A stretch of 38,693 nt of DNA from Truepera sp. (GTDB lineage: Bacteria > Deinococcota > Deinococci > Deinococcales > Trueperaceae), in assembly GCA_018333895.1 (NCBI GenBank), contig JAGXSJ010000094.1:1-38693 (forward strand), in the 5' to 3' direction. The position numbers and the translations under genes were made by a program. Below the pieces are notes generated by a model, which ran no database searches, had not been told where the DNA came from, and was given only the letters and a program-made list of their open reading frames with translations. Position 1 is the first letter of the stretch. Every line of letters begins with the position of its first letter. Shown here piece after piece: positions 6,759 through 15,113 of the stretch.

Positions 6759-7594
6759 GCGCCATCCCCCAGGCGCAGGCGGCACAGGCCCCGCCCCACG
6801 CTGGCCTTGCCGCCCAGCTGGGCGAAGCCCAGCAGGGGTTTGAGGTCGTCCAGCGCCAACGCCACCTCTTTTTTGCGGCTGCTGCCCAGGCTCAGGAGGC
6901 CATAGAGTAGGCTCTCGGCGGGTAGACTCTCCTCGTACCACAAGGCCCTTTTGGCTACGGTCTTGGTCTCGTCCTCGAGGCGGATGCGGGCTACCACCTC
7001 GGTAGCGGTCTCGAGCAGAAAACCCATCACATTGTCGCTTACTAGACAGAGCCGCCCCTTTACCGGAGCCTCACTCTGTTGGACCAGCCAGTCTTCCCAT
7101 GCTTTTAGCTCAGCGCTTTCCTGCGACTCTAGGTCGAGGTCTTCCAGGTAGACCTTGCCCGCCTTGAGCACACTGCCCGTTGCCAGGCGGCACCCTCCTT
7201 CGGAAACAGGTGCCGGAGGCAATGCAGGCAGCTTGAGTCCGGCAAAACCGGCCTCGCGGGCGAAGCGCTCGAGCAGGTAGGGGCTGGTCACATAGGCAAA
7301 CACCCCGGCCAGGCTACGCACCGGAAAGAGCAACAGCCTGGCATCGCCAAAGACTGCCGCCCCGGCATGTTCCGAGGCGCTGCCGGTCTCGGGGCCAAAC
7401 AACGCCAGCAGCTTGTCCTTGCCTACCTTGCCGCTGGCTGTGTCGCGCAGCACCCCCTTAACCGAGCTGCCGGGCAGGTAAGGGATGCCGGTGGCCCGCT
7501 CGCGGGCGATGGGCAGGTCTATGCTGCCCACTCCCTGGCCGGTGCCGGGGTGGAGGGGCGAGAGGGCGTGCAGGAAAAGGATATGCGTGCTCAC
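6755..7594 (-). CDS. cmr4: type III-B Cmr complex subunit Cmr4 (target RNA nuclease)
   Basis: Backbone RAMP subunit (279 aa) that binds crRNA and cuts target RNA at 6-nt intervals. Asp26 lies in GSIDLPIARE, matching the catalytic Asp of known Cmr4 proteins, and GIPYLPGSSVKGVLRD follows as the conserved RAMP segment. The glycine-rich loop GGKASVGRG lies near the C-terminus. RNA cleavage should therefore be intact. It starts 10 bp after the cmr1 stop and overlaps cmr5 by 4 nt. Confidence 0.96.
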   Translation of the reverse strand: MSTHILFLHALSPLHPGTGQGVGSIDLPIARERATGIPYLPGSSVKGVLRDTASGKVGKDKLLALFGPETGSASEHAGAAVFGDARLLLFPVRSLAGVFAYVTSPYLLERFAREAGFAGLKLPALPPAPVSEGGCRLATGSVLKAGKVYLEDLDLESQESAELKAWEDWLVQQSEAPVKGRLCLVSDNVMGFLLETATEVVARIRLEDETKTVAKRALWYEESLPAESLLYGLLSLGSSRKKEVALALDDLKPLLGFAQLGGKASVGRGLCRLRLGDGA

Positions 7595-7604
7595 TGGTGT
7601 CCTC

Positions 7605-8783
7605 CTATAGCTGGTTCAGAAAAGCCAGCAGGGGGTCGGTCTGGCCCTTGAGGGGGATGATCCGACCGGCTTCTTCTTTGGTTAGCTGAACATCCACCTT
7701 TTTGCTGTTTTCCAAGGCTACCCCGCCGGGCGGAGTTCTAGGGGTGTTAAGGATTAGCACGATCGAGCGTTTTTCGGCCAGAGGACGGAAGATGAGTGGA
7801 CTGGCCAGCCGCTCGATATCCTGGTTAGCCGGAACAATGCTGGTGCTGGGGTCGCCTCTGTCCTTGAAATGAACGATGATGGGCAGTCCGAACTGGGCTC
7901 GAGGGAACTTGATAATTCGCGGGTTGTGGATCGGCTGGCCGTGTTTTGGATCAGACCGTCCCAGGATGTGCCGGATGGCGTCGGGCTCGGGCCAGTGGCT
8001 GCGGCCTGGACGGTTGGGTTGCTGTCCGGAGTTGCGCGACTGGCGAAACTTCTGATAACGCTCTGCCACCTCCCGCCAGGAGAGTTCCACCACCCTACAG
8101 CGAGCCTCACACAGACTGGGAACCCCCTCCGGGGCCTTGCCAGAAAGCACATGCTGGTTCCACGCTGCCCTCAGGGTTTGTTCGGTGGGCGGTTTTACAG
8201 CGTCGGGCCAGATGGCTCCAAAACCCCGCCGGGTGCGCCCACCCAGGCCACCAAAATGCTCCCAGGCCCACAGCGCGGCCTCGATCTCTTCTTTCATCCA
8301 TTCGGGAAATCGCAGGCGCAGCCTGAAGCGCACCCCTGCCCTGACCGGGTAATTATTGGGGTCTTGATTGGTGCTCTGCAATGGGAAGGCCACATAACCA
8401 GGGGCAATCTCGGGCCTGTTTTTGGGAAAGGTTCTGCCCGGCTCGAGGTAGAAGGGGTGCTTCTCCTGGCCCAGCTCCAGCGGTTCCACCTCAATGATCA
8501 GCGGGGAAGCCTGGCCCTCATTTCCTGCCGCTGACCCAAAGAGTCTGGCCTCTTTCGCCTGCATGGCTTCAAGAGTCAAACCTGGGGCTCGAGCCGCCCG
8601 CCACCAGAAGCGAAGCTGCCCTTTAACCCCGGTGGCCCGCACAGCGCTGATCGGGTCGGCGTACTTGGGGCTGACCCCGCCGCCAAACAAAGGGGTGAGC
8701 AGCCGGTAGTCTCGCTCCAACACCACCAGGCCTGGCTTGAGTGAGGGGTGATAATCGTCTCGATACGGCAACGCTTTGCGCAC
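7605..8783 (-). CDS. cmr1: type III-B Cmr complex subunit Cmr1
   Basis: RAMP subunit at the 3' end of the crRNA in the Cmr complex. The 392-aa protein contains YRLLTPLFGGGVSPKYADPISAVRATGVKGQLRFWWR-type sequence near its N-terminus (summarised; key residues G-G-G, R and the final FWWR) and the loop GGLGGRTRRGFGA, both hallmarks of Cmr1. The GTG at 8783 is preferred as start: it lies 1 nt after the cmr3 stop and 6 nt after GGAGG. An ATG at 8867 would add 28 Trp/Arg-rich residues lying over cmr3. Confidence 0.93.
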   Translation of the reverse strand: MRKALPYRDDYHPSLKPGLVVLERDYRLLTPLFGGGVSPKYADPISAVRATGVKGQLRFWWRAARAPGLTLEAMQAKEARLFGSAAGNEGQASPLIIEVEPLELGQEKHPFYLEPGRTFPKNRPEIAPGYVAFPLQSTNQDPNNYPVRAGVRFRLRLRFPEWMKEEIEAALWAWEHFGGLGGRTRRGFGAIWPDAVKPPTEQTLRAAWNQHVLSGKAPEGVPSLCEARCRVVELSWREVAERYQKFRQSRNSGQQPNRPGRSHWPEPDAIRHILGRSDPKHGQPIHNPRIIKFPRAQFGLPIIVHFKDRGDPSTSIVPANQDIERLASPLIFRPLAEKRSIVLILNTPRTPPGGVALENSKKVDVQLTKEEAGRIIPLKGQTDPLLAFLNQL

Positions 8784-8784
8784 C

Positions 8785-9894
8785 TTACACCTCCAAAGCC
8801 TCGAGCTTACCCGTCCAACTACCCACCACCGCCAGCCCGTAGCCGTCCAGCCGGTCTTGCGGCGCATTGCTCAGGTTCTGCATCCAGACCTCCTTCAACC
8901 AGGTTTCGACCTCGGCCTCGTTCCAGCCGGGGAAGCGCACGAAATAGGTGCTGCCTGCCGGAACCAGCCGCCTGCTAGGCTTCGGATGATGGTGCTCCAG
9001 ATCCCAGCCCGAGGCAGTCACCACCCGACCCAGGGCCACCGCCTCAACCTTGGCGCCATGTAAACTGCGCTCTTTGGGCAGGTAGCCCGCCGCAAAAACC
9101 GCCGGGGTCAGGAAGATCACCCTGGCTGCCCGGTGCAGTTTTAGGTGTGCTAGCAGACCCAGGGGCGGCTCCGGCTTGGCCGGGGTCTGTTCCCACCAGA
9201 TGGCCAGCCGCCGCTCGCCCCCCAGGGGGTAAACCCCGCTCGGAGCCCCTTCCACCCAGAGGGCCAGGGCCAGGCGGCGCGAGCCTCCCCCAATCTTGCG
9301 GCTGAACTCCAGGCCCGAGGTCTGAAAGAGAAAACCTTCCTCTGCCGTCTGGGTGGCTGGGTCGAGCTTAAGGTGGGTGCGTACCTCGCCAACCGGGCCA
9401 TCGTGACCCAAGTGTTCCCGGTCGTGCTCGGACCTGGCAGGAGGTTCCAGCAGCCACTCTTCAAAAGCAGACCATCCCCAGAAACGCGGCACGGCCAGGG
9501 GCTTGCTTTTGCTACTGGGGCGGGGGATGCCCACCGGGTTCAGACCCTCGGGCAGGTTGGTCCGTACCCCAGCCCCCAAACTCAGCGGCAGCAGGCGGTA
9601 GCGGTGGGGCTTATCACCCTCGGCCAGCAGCACACAGTCGGCGGGGGCCGGAACCATCAACCTCCAGTTGTCATCGTGCCGTTCGGCCAGCAGCGGTCCT
9701 TGGATGCCGATCTGTCGCACCTGGACGGCGGCCTCGGGGAAGCTCAACCCCTGGGCCAGCCCAATCCGGGTGCGAATGGCTCCGGCCAGGGTCTGGGGCA
9801 AAGGGAAAGGCAAGCTGAGGGCGCGGGCCCCTGGGCTGCTGCTGAAAGGGCGGCCATCCCGCACTACCAGCGGGTCGCGGGGCTCAATGAGCAT
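8785..9894 (-). CDS. cmr3: type III-B Cmr complex subunit Cmr3
   Basis: RAMP subunit (369 aa) that contacts Cas10/Cmr2 and the crRNA 5' handle. The N-terminus MLIEPRDPLVVRDGRPF followed by LSLPFPLPQTLAGAIRTRIG is typical of Cmr3. The ATG at 9894 has GGGAGG 6 nt upstream and overlaps the end of cmr2 by 11 nt. An upstream ATG at 9960 lies deep in cmr2 and is not preferred. Confidence 0.93.
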   Translation of the reverse strand: MLIEPRDPLVVRDGRPFSSSPGARALSLPFPLPQTLAGAIRTRIGLAQGLSFPEAAVQVRQIGIQGPLLAERHDDNWRLMVPAPADCVLLAEGDKPHRYRLLPLSLGAGVRTNLPEGLNPVGIPRPSSKSKPLAVPRFWGWSAFEEWLLEPPARSEHDREHLGHDGPVGEVRTHLKLDPATQTAEEGFLFQTSGLEFSRKIGGGSRRLALALWVEGAPSGVYPLGGERRLAIWWEQTPAKPEPPLGLLAHLKLHRAARVIFLTPAVFAAGYLPKERSLHGAKVEAVALGRVVTASGWDLEHHHPKPSRRLVPAGSTYFVRFPGWNEAEVETWLKEVWMQNLSNAPQDRLDGYGLAVVGSWTGKLEALEV

Positions 9895-11623
9895 CGTAAA
9901 CCTCCCTGTTTTCTTGGGGTACGCCAGCCTGTTCGTAAGCCCTAGCCAGCACCTTGGCAATAATCAGCTCATCGGCCAAGCGGGCTACATCGCCCGCGCC
10001 ACGAAGGTTGTCAAGCTCGTTGCGGTGGGCAGCTTGCATCTCTTTGTGTCTAAGGATACGCCGGGCCTCGAGCACCACCGCCTGCTCCATTCCCGCAACC
10101 TTACTCAGCTCTGCCAGCAAGCCTTTCAGCTCGTAGGCGGCCTTGGCCGGAATCTGTTCCAGCCGCAAGAGGTCCTGGTAACGGCACAAACGCCGCCCTA
10201 GCGCGGGGTTCTCGTCCCAGCGACCCCGCACCATCTGCTCGCTGCCACTCCTGGGACTGTAGGCTACCGCCAGGGCATTGCGCTTTTGTGCGGGAGGGGT
10301 ATCTTTCGGGCCTTCCTTGGCAAACTTTTCAGAGTGGCGTACCAGCTTCAAGGCATCTTGCAAGGGCTCGAGGTGATGCACCATCGCCAGCCCTACCGAA
10401 AGGGTGGGATCGTGCGCTCCAAAACCTTTCATGGCGGTCTGGAAAGTCTGGGCCAGGGCTTTGGCCCCAGGCAGCGCGGTATGGACAGGTAGCAGGGCCA
10501 GCACATCGTCGCCTCCGGCATAAATCAGGCAGCCTTGCTGCCGCTCCACCATGCCCTGCACCCGGGCAGCAAACTCCAGGGCCAGCCGGTTGGAAAGCGC
10601 CCGGTGAGCAGCCATGCCCTGCTGGCTCTGGTAGTCTATGGCTTCGCCCATGCGGTCGCCATCGGCGTGCAACAGGGCGTAGTAGGGTTCGGGGTGGCCT
10701 AGCGCCTGGTACATCTCGGCCAGCACCACCTTAGCCCGCTCCCAGGCCGCACCGCGCTCTTCGAAAAACTCCCCCAGGCGCCCCTCAAACAGCAGGCGGG
10801 GGTCGTAGCGCTCTAGCAGCGTGCCGCGTACCACCGGGTGGGCCCAGTCCACGCGGGCTTGATCACCCACCTCGCTTGCCAGGCGCTCGAGGTAAAATTT
10901 CAGGGCCTCCCTCTTGCCTTGCTTCTCCAGACCCTCCAGATAGGGTAGCAGTGCCATGGCGGAGGTGCTTAAGAAGCTGCGCTCCGGCCAGAGCCGCTTG
11001 AGCAGGTCTACTCCGCTTAGCTCCTCCCCATCGCGCAGGCCGTTCTTACGTCTCCAGGTTGCAGAGGAGTTCTGCGTGACGCTCTCCCGCGCACCGTCCA
11101 GCGAGCTTTTGGGGGCGCTCGAGGCCCAAGTCACCAGCTTAAAGTCGCGGGTGTTCTTGCGAGCGGACATAACCGCGGCCAGCCGGTTGCGGGCTGCCGC
11201 GTAGTCATTTTCAATCGGCACAACGGCCCAGTAGACCTCGAGCAGGTCCTCTAGCTGTTTCTCACAGCTAGGCCAGTCAAGCTGCGTTTCGTGCGACTGA
11301 AGTATCTCCTTACCCCGGTCCCGAATGTAGGCCCGGGCAGCTTCTACTGCTTCCTCAGCCAGCCTGGCGCAACCTTCAGTTTGGTTTACCAGCACCAGCA
11401 CAAGGTTGGGAATACCGGAAGCGCCTAACTGCCGGAAGTGCTCGAGGTTGTTAGGTGCTGGAAAGATTAAGCTCTGGTATCCGACCTCCTTTCCCAGGTA
11501 TTCCGCCGCCCTCCTAGCTGCCTCGCTTAAAAGGCGGCTGCCGGCGTAGAGGTCGCGGCTGCGACGGGCGCTGGCAATGAAGTCCTGCACTGGGCCAAAA
11601 GCGATTTGAAGTAGGTGGCTCAT
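9884..11623 (-). CDS. cmr2: Cas10/Cmr2, cyclase type lacking the HD nuclease domain
   Basis: Large subunit of the type III-B complex. On target RNA binding, Cas10 polymerises ATP into cyclic oligoadenylates in its Palm domains. The 579-aa protein starts directly with the first Palm-like segment (LLQIAFGPVQDFIASARRSRD), so no N-terminal HD DNase domain is present. The cyclase motif GGDD is intact at about 370-373 in YAGGDDVLALL. The system should therefore signal to the CARF/HEPN RNase but not use Cas10 to cut DNA. The start overlaps the TGA of an upstream HD-domain remnant as ATGA. This is the first intact gene of the operon. Confidence 0.95.
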   Translation of the reverse strand: MSHLLQIAFGPVQDFIASARRSRDLYAGSRLLSEAARRAAEYLGKEVGYQSLIFPAPNNLEHFRQLGASGIPNLVLVLVNQTEGCARLAEEAVEAARAYIRDRGKEILQSHETQLDWPSCEKQLEDLLEVYWAVVPIENDYAAARNRLAAVMSARKNTRDFKLVTWASSAPKSSLDGARESVTQNSSATWRRKNGLRDGEELSGVDLLKRLWPERSFLSTSAMALLPYLEGLEKQGKREALKFYLERLASEVGDQARVDWAHPVVRGTLLERYDPRLLFEGRLGEFFEERGAAWERAKVVLAEMYQALGHPEPYYALLHADGDRMGEAIDYQSQQGMAAHRALSNRLALEFAARVQGMVERQQGCLIYAGGDDVLALLPVHTALPGAKALAQTFQTAMKGFGAHDPTLSVGLAMVHHLEPLQDALKLVRHSEKFAKEGPKDTPPAQKRNALAVAYSPRSGSEQMVRGRWDENPALGRRLCRYQDLLRLEQIPAKAAYELKGLLAELSKVAGMEQAVVLEARRILRHKEMQAAHRNELDNLRGAGDVARLADELIIAKVLARAYEQAGVPQENREVYDAH

Positions 11624-11908
11624 GCCTTCTCCCTCGGGACGTAAACGAAATCGTGGTGTCCGGCGACCACAAAGTCTATCCTGAGCATTGCGCGACCACC
11701 CTAAACGTTGCCGTAATCGTGTCCATGTCCCTTTCTGCCACTCCCTTCAAACAAAGATGTCGCCATTCGGTATGACCTGTAATGTGAGCTATGTCGTATA
11801 ACGTGTGCCCCTAACAGTAGCTGGATGCCAGCACTGGTAGGGCTTGCCGATGTCGTGCAGCAGCCCTGCTGCCCCTACTTCAAGATGACCTACCATGACA
11901 AGGTAAGC
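11620..11908 (-). pseudogene. frameshifted remnant with an HD-domain motif
   Basis: Translation of the minus strand gives three protein-like pieces in different frames. The first (from an ATG at 11896 to a TAG at 11791) contains HLEVGAAGLLHDIGKPYQ, with the HD signature LLHDIGK. The second, in another frame, reads GHTLYDIAHITGHTEWRHLC and onward. The third reads RIDFVVAGHHDFVYVPREKA and ends in a TGA that overlaps the cmr2 ATG. This pattern suits a gene of the same operon broken by at least two frameshifts and lacking its N-terminus. It could be a former separate HD nuclease or the lost HD part of Cas10. Sequencing error is an alternative explanation. Confidence 0.5.
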
Positions 11909-11957
11909 TTACCACGGGCCGATTGGATAAATTGCGAAGAATCTCGCTTCAGGGCGG

Positions 11958-12185
11958 CTAGGCGATGGGCCCCGGCGGCAAAGCCGGCGGGCGGACGACC
12001 GGGAACACGCCGGCCAAGGCCAGCGCCGCCAACGCCGCAAACAGCAGCGCAAAGCACAGCGCTACCAGGCGGTGGCCGGGCGTGGGGTAGACACGCATAA
12101 ACAGCGCGCGGTAGCGGAGGTAGATGACCGCCAGCACCAGCGTGGGGAGGCTAAAGAGCAGCCCCCAGAGCCAAAAGGGGAGCAT
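11958..12185 (-). CDS. small two-helix membrane protein, unknown function
   Basis: A 75-aa protein of unrecognised family. Two hydrophobic segments are visible (about residues 4-23 and 40-62), separated by the basic stretch YLRYRALFMRVYPTPGHR. The C-terminus is Pro-rich. A weak AGGA lies before the ATG. It is divergent from ppk and ends just upstream of the HD remnant. It may be real given the clear membrane pattern, but there is no homology evidence. Confidence 0.5.
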   Translation of the reverse strand: MLPFWLWGLLFSLPTLVLAVIYLRYRALFMRVYPTPGHRLVALCFALLFAALAALALAGVFPVVRPPALPPGPIA

Positions 12186-12272
12186 CGTCCTATCTTACCC
12201 CTTAGTCCCTCGGCACCGGGCCAAACTGGGATAAACGTCCCCGGGCAGGGCGGTTTCTGTTACGCTACGGCT

Positions 12273-14345
12273 ATGGCCGAGCTTGACCTGCGCGACCCGC
12301 AGCTCTACTTTAACCGCGAACTCTCCTGGCTCAAGTTCAACGCCCGCGTGCTGGAAGAGGCTGAGGATACCAGCAATCCGCTGTTGGAGCGACTGAAGTT
12401 TCTGGCCATTTTCAGCACTAATCTGGACGAGTTTATGATGATCCGCTACGCGGGCCTAAAAGAGCAGGTAGACGCGGGGATCACCGAGCGGACCGCCGAC
12501 GGCATGACCCCCGCCGAGGAGCTTGAGGCCATCGCTGCGGTGCTCCATCCCATGGTGCAGCGCCACCGCCAGGTGTTGGGCCAGGAGGTGCTGCCGGCGC
12601 TCGAGCACCGCGGGCTCAAGTTGGTCGGCATGGCCGAGCTGTCCGAGCTTGAGCGCGCGGCGGTCGAGGGATTCTTTTTAGGCGAGCTGTTCCCGGTGCT
12701 GACCCCCCTAGCGGTAGACCGCGGCCACCCCTTTCCCCGGCTGCCAAACCTGAGCTTTGCGCTGCTGATCGAGCTCTTCGACCCCGCATGGAACGAACCC
12801 AAGATCGCCATCGTGCAGGTGCCGAGTGTCTTGCCGCGCTTCTTTCGGCTCCCGGGCAAGGGCTACCGCTTTGTGATCTTAGAAGAGATCATCAAGGCGC
12901 GGGTTGGGGCGCTCTTTCCCGGGTTGCTGGTGGAGCAGGTCTATGCTTTTAGGCTTACCCGCAACGCCGATATCGAGATCGCCGAGGATGAGGCCGATGA
13001 CCTCTTGCAGGTGATTGAGGACGAGGTGCGCAAGCGCCGCTGGGGTGACGCGGTGCGGCTCGAGGTCGCCACCGCGATGCCTGAGCACTGGCAGGAGATG
13101 CTGCGCAAAAACCTAGAGCTTGATCCCCATGACGTCTATCGGATTCCCAACTTTTTTAGCGTCGTCGATTTCATGGAGCTAGCCGCCCTCAACCTTCCCG
13201 AACTGCGCGACCAGCCCTTTGCCACTCGCCTCCCCACCGAGTACCGCGGGCAGAGTGACGTGTTCTCGGCCATCCGCCAGCAAGACATTTTGCTCCATCA
13301 CCCCTTTCATGCCTTTGACGCGGTGCAGCAGCTAATTGACCAGGCTGCCGATGACCCGCAGGTGCTGGCCATCAAGCAGACCCTCTACCGGGTCGGCAAA
13401 CGCTCGCCGGTAGTGGCAGCTCTGGCCCGGGCAGCCGGTAACGGCAAGCTGGTTACCGCCTTGGTCGAGCTAAAGGCGCGCTTTGATGAGGAGAACAACA
13501 TCATCTGGGCGCGTGAGCTCGAGCGGGCCGGGGTGCATGTGGTCTACGGCTTTGCCGGCATCAAGACTCACTGCAAAGCGCTGCTGATCGTGCGCCGCGA
13601 GCAAGGCGAAATCCGCCGCTACGTCCATCTCGCCACTGGCAACTACAACCCAGCTACCAGCACCGTCTACACCGACTTCGGGCTACTGAGCTGCGACCCG
13701 GCGCTCGCGGCTGACGTCTCGGAGCTGTTCAATGTCCTTACCGGCCACTCCAAGCAGGATAGCTGGCGCAAGCTGTGGGTAGCGCCCAGCACCATGCGCA
13801 CCGAAATTTTAGCGGCCATCGAGCGCGAGACGGCCCATGCCCGAGCCGGCACAGCCGCCCGGATCATCGTTAAGATGAACGCCCTGGTCGATCCTGAAGT
13901 GATCCGGGCGCTGTACCGCGCCTCGCAAGCCGGGGTCGAGATCGATCTGATCGTCCGGGGGGTGTGCTGCTTGCGCCCCGGCGTGCCGGGAGTCAGCGAC
14001 AGGATCCGGGTGCGGAGCATCGTGGGGCGTTTCTTGGAACACTCCCGCGCCGCCTACTTCTATCATGGCGGCGCCGAGAAGATCTACCTGAGTTCTGCCG
14101 ATTGGATGCCGCGCAACTTGAACCGCCGCATCGAAGCGGCCTTCCCCATCGATGACCCGCGCCTTAAGAAGAAACTGATGCAGCTGCTCGACCTCTACCT
14201 GCGCGATAACGTCAAGGCCCGCGAACTAGGGGCCGATGGCGACTACCGCTATGTCCGGCGCCGGCCAGGCCAGCAGCGGCTGAATGCCCAAGAGCGGCTA
14301 ATCGAGCTGTCGGCGCGGCGGCTGGCGCAGAGCGGCGGGCGCTAG
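12273..14345 (+). CDS. ppk: polyphosphate kinase 1
   Basis: Reversibly transfers the ATP gamma-phosphate onto long-chain polyphosphate. The 690-aa length is normal for the family. The N-terminus (LYFNRELSWLKFNARVLEEA, then FLAIFSTNLDEFMMIR) is diagnostic. The phospho-accepting His is expected at about 433 in GIKTHCKALLIVRRE, and the second catalytic region is YFYHGGAEKIYLSSADWMPRNLNRR. The ATG at 12273 is chosen because homology begins there. The frame is open for 67 more codons upstream, but these are Pro/Gln-rich and overlap the divergent membrane protein. TACGCT at 12261-12266 could be a -10 for a nearly leaderless message. Confidence 0.96.
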   Translation: MAELDLRDPQLYFNRELSWLKFNARVLEEAEDTSNPLLERLKFLAIFSTNLDEFMMIRYAGLKEQVDAGITERTADGMTPAEELEAIAAVLHPMVQRHRQVLGQEVLPALEHRGLKLVGMAELSELERAAVEGFFLGELFPVLTPLAVDRGHPFPRLPNLSFALLIELFDPAWNEPKIAIVQVPSVLPRFFRLPGKGYRFVILEEIIKARVGALFPGLLVEQVYAFRLTRNADIEIAEDEADDLLQVIEDEVRKRRWGDAVRLEVATAMPEHWQEMLRKNLELDPHDVYRIPNFFSVVDFMELAALNLPELRDQPFATRLPTEYRGQSDVFSAIRQQDILLHHPFHAFDAVQQLIDQAADDPQVLAIKQTLYRVGKRSPVVAALARAAGNGKLVTALVELKARFDEENNIIWARELERAGVHVVYGFAGIKTHCKALLIVRREQGEIRRYVHLATGNYNPATSTVYTDFGLLSCDPALAADVSELFNVLTGHSKQDSWRKLWVAPSTMRTEILAAIERETAHARAGTAARIIVKMNALVDPEVIRALYRASQAGVEIDLIVRGVCCLRPGVPGVSDRIRVRSIVGRFLEHSRAAYFYHGGAEKIYLSSADWMPRNLNRRIEAAFPIDDPRLKKKLMQLLDLYLRDNVKARELGADGDYRYVRRRPGQQRLNAQERLIELSARRLAQSGGR

Positions 14346-14353
14346 GGGATCGC

Positions 14354-14602
14354 TTAGGCCTTAATCGCCCCCCACGAGCCGTCCTTGGGCAGCACTTCCT
14401 CGGCGGCTCGAGCGGCATAGCCGGTCTGCAACCCCATCATGTGGGAGAGTTTGAGCATGAACACCAACGTATCCAGGTCGCCGATTTCAAGGCACTCGCG
14501 GATGAAAGCCTCAACCCCCTCTGGCAAGTTGATGGCGTCGATCTGGGCGCCGTGCTGCTCACGCACCTGCCGGATAAAGGCCGCAATCAGGTCTTTACTC
14601 AT
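14354..14602 (-). CDS. small conserved-looking protein of unknown function
   Basis: An 82-aa, mostly helical, acidic protein that I do not recognise. The start ATG at 14602 overlaps the mgsA stop by 8 nt, so it is co-transcribed and probably coupled to methylglyoxal synthase. An upstream in-frame ATG at 14641 would extend it further into mgsA and is less likely. No membrane segment, signal peptide or metal-binding pattern is visible. It converges on the end of ppk. Confidence 0.65.
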   Translation of the reverse strand: MSKDLIAAFIRQVREQHGAQIDAINLPEGVEAFIRECLEIGDLDTLVFMLKLSHMMGLQTGYAARAAEEVLPKDGSWGAIKA

Positions 14603-14969
14603 GGCGCAAAAGCCAGGCGACAATCGCCTCGGCAGTGCCAAGGTTAGTGGCTAAGGGGACGTTATGCACGTCACAGATACGCATTAGTGCCGAGACATCC
14701 GGTTCGTGCGGTTGGGCGGTCAAGGGGTCGCGGAAGAAGATCACCGCCAGGACCTGCCCTTCGGCAATACGCGCCCCGACCTGTAGATCGCCACCCTCGG
14801 GGCCGGAGCGGAGGCGCTCGACCTTGAGCTTGGCTTTATCGGCCAGCACGCTGCCGGTGTTGTTAGTGGCGATCAGCGGGAATTTGCCGAGCACGTCCGC
14901 GTGATCTTTGGCAAAGATCGCCAAGTCGAGCTTCTTCTTGTCGTGGGCGATAAGCGCGACAGCTTTCAT
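14595..14969 (-). CDS. mgsA: methylglyoxal synthase
   Basis: Converts dihydroxyacetone phosphate to methylglyoxal and phosphate, a bypass of lower glycolysis. The 124-aa protein has KAVALIAHDKKK at the N-terminus, the phosphate-binding region TNNTGS, the catalytic Asp61 in GPEGGDLQVGA, and FFRDPL with Asp81. The ATG at 14969 is chosen because homology starts there. TACACT lies 6 nt upstream on the minus strand, so the message may be leaderless. The preceding 24 in-frame codons are not family-like. Confidence 0.94.
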   Translation of the reverse strand: MKAVALIAHDKKKLDLAIFAKDHADVLGKFPLIATNNTGSVLADKAKLKVERLRSGPEGGDLQVGARIAEGQVLAVIFFRDPLTAQPHEPDVSALMRICDVHNVPLATNLGTAEAIVAWLLRHE

Positions 14970-15079
14970 GGACTCAGTGTAGCAGCTAGGCCCGGCCGGC
15001 AGGCTTTTATAGCTACTCTGGGGTCCGGCACCATCCTCCACCCACTATCCTCCACCTGTCGCCTAACTGCTGCGAGCGC

Positions 15080-15108
15080 TTGTGCCAGGGCTGGCAACTC
15101 GGTAAGGT
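15080..15108 (+). promoter_or_regulatory. candidate promoter of the AMP nucleosidase-like gene
   Basis: TTGTGC (15080-15085) and TAAGGT (15103-15108) are separated by 17 bp, with the ATG 5 nt after the -10. This would give a leaderless transcript. The same GGTAAGG could instead act as a ribosome binding site, so the call is weak. Confidence 0.35.
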
Positions 15109-15113
15109 AGAGC

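Noticed and set aside
1-11623. Insertion sequence or transposon origin for the cas locus
   Set aside because: No transposase, terminal inverted repeats or target duplications were recognised at either side.
12072-12272. 67-codon upstream extension of ppk
   Set aside because: Family homology begins at 12273; the upstream part overlaps the divergent gene and looks non-coding.
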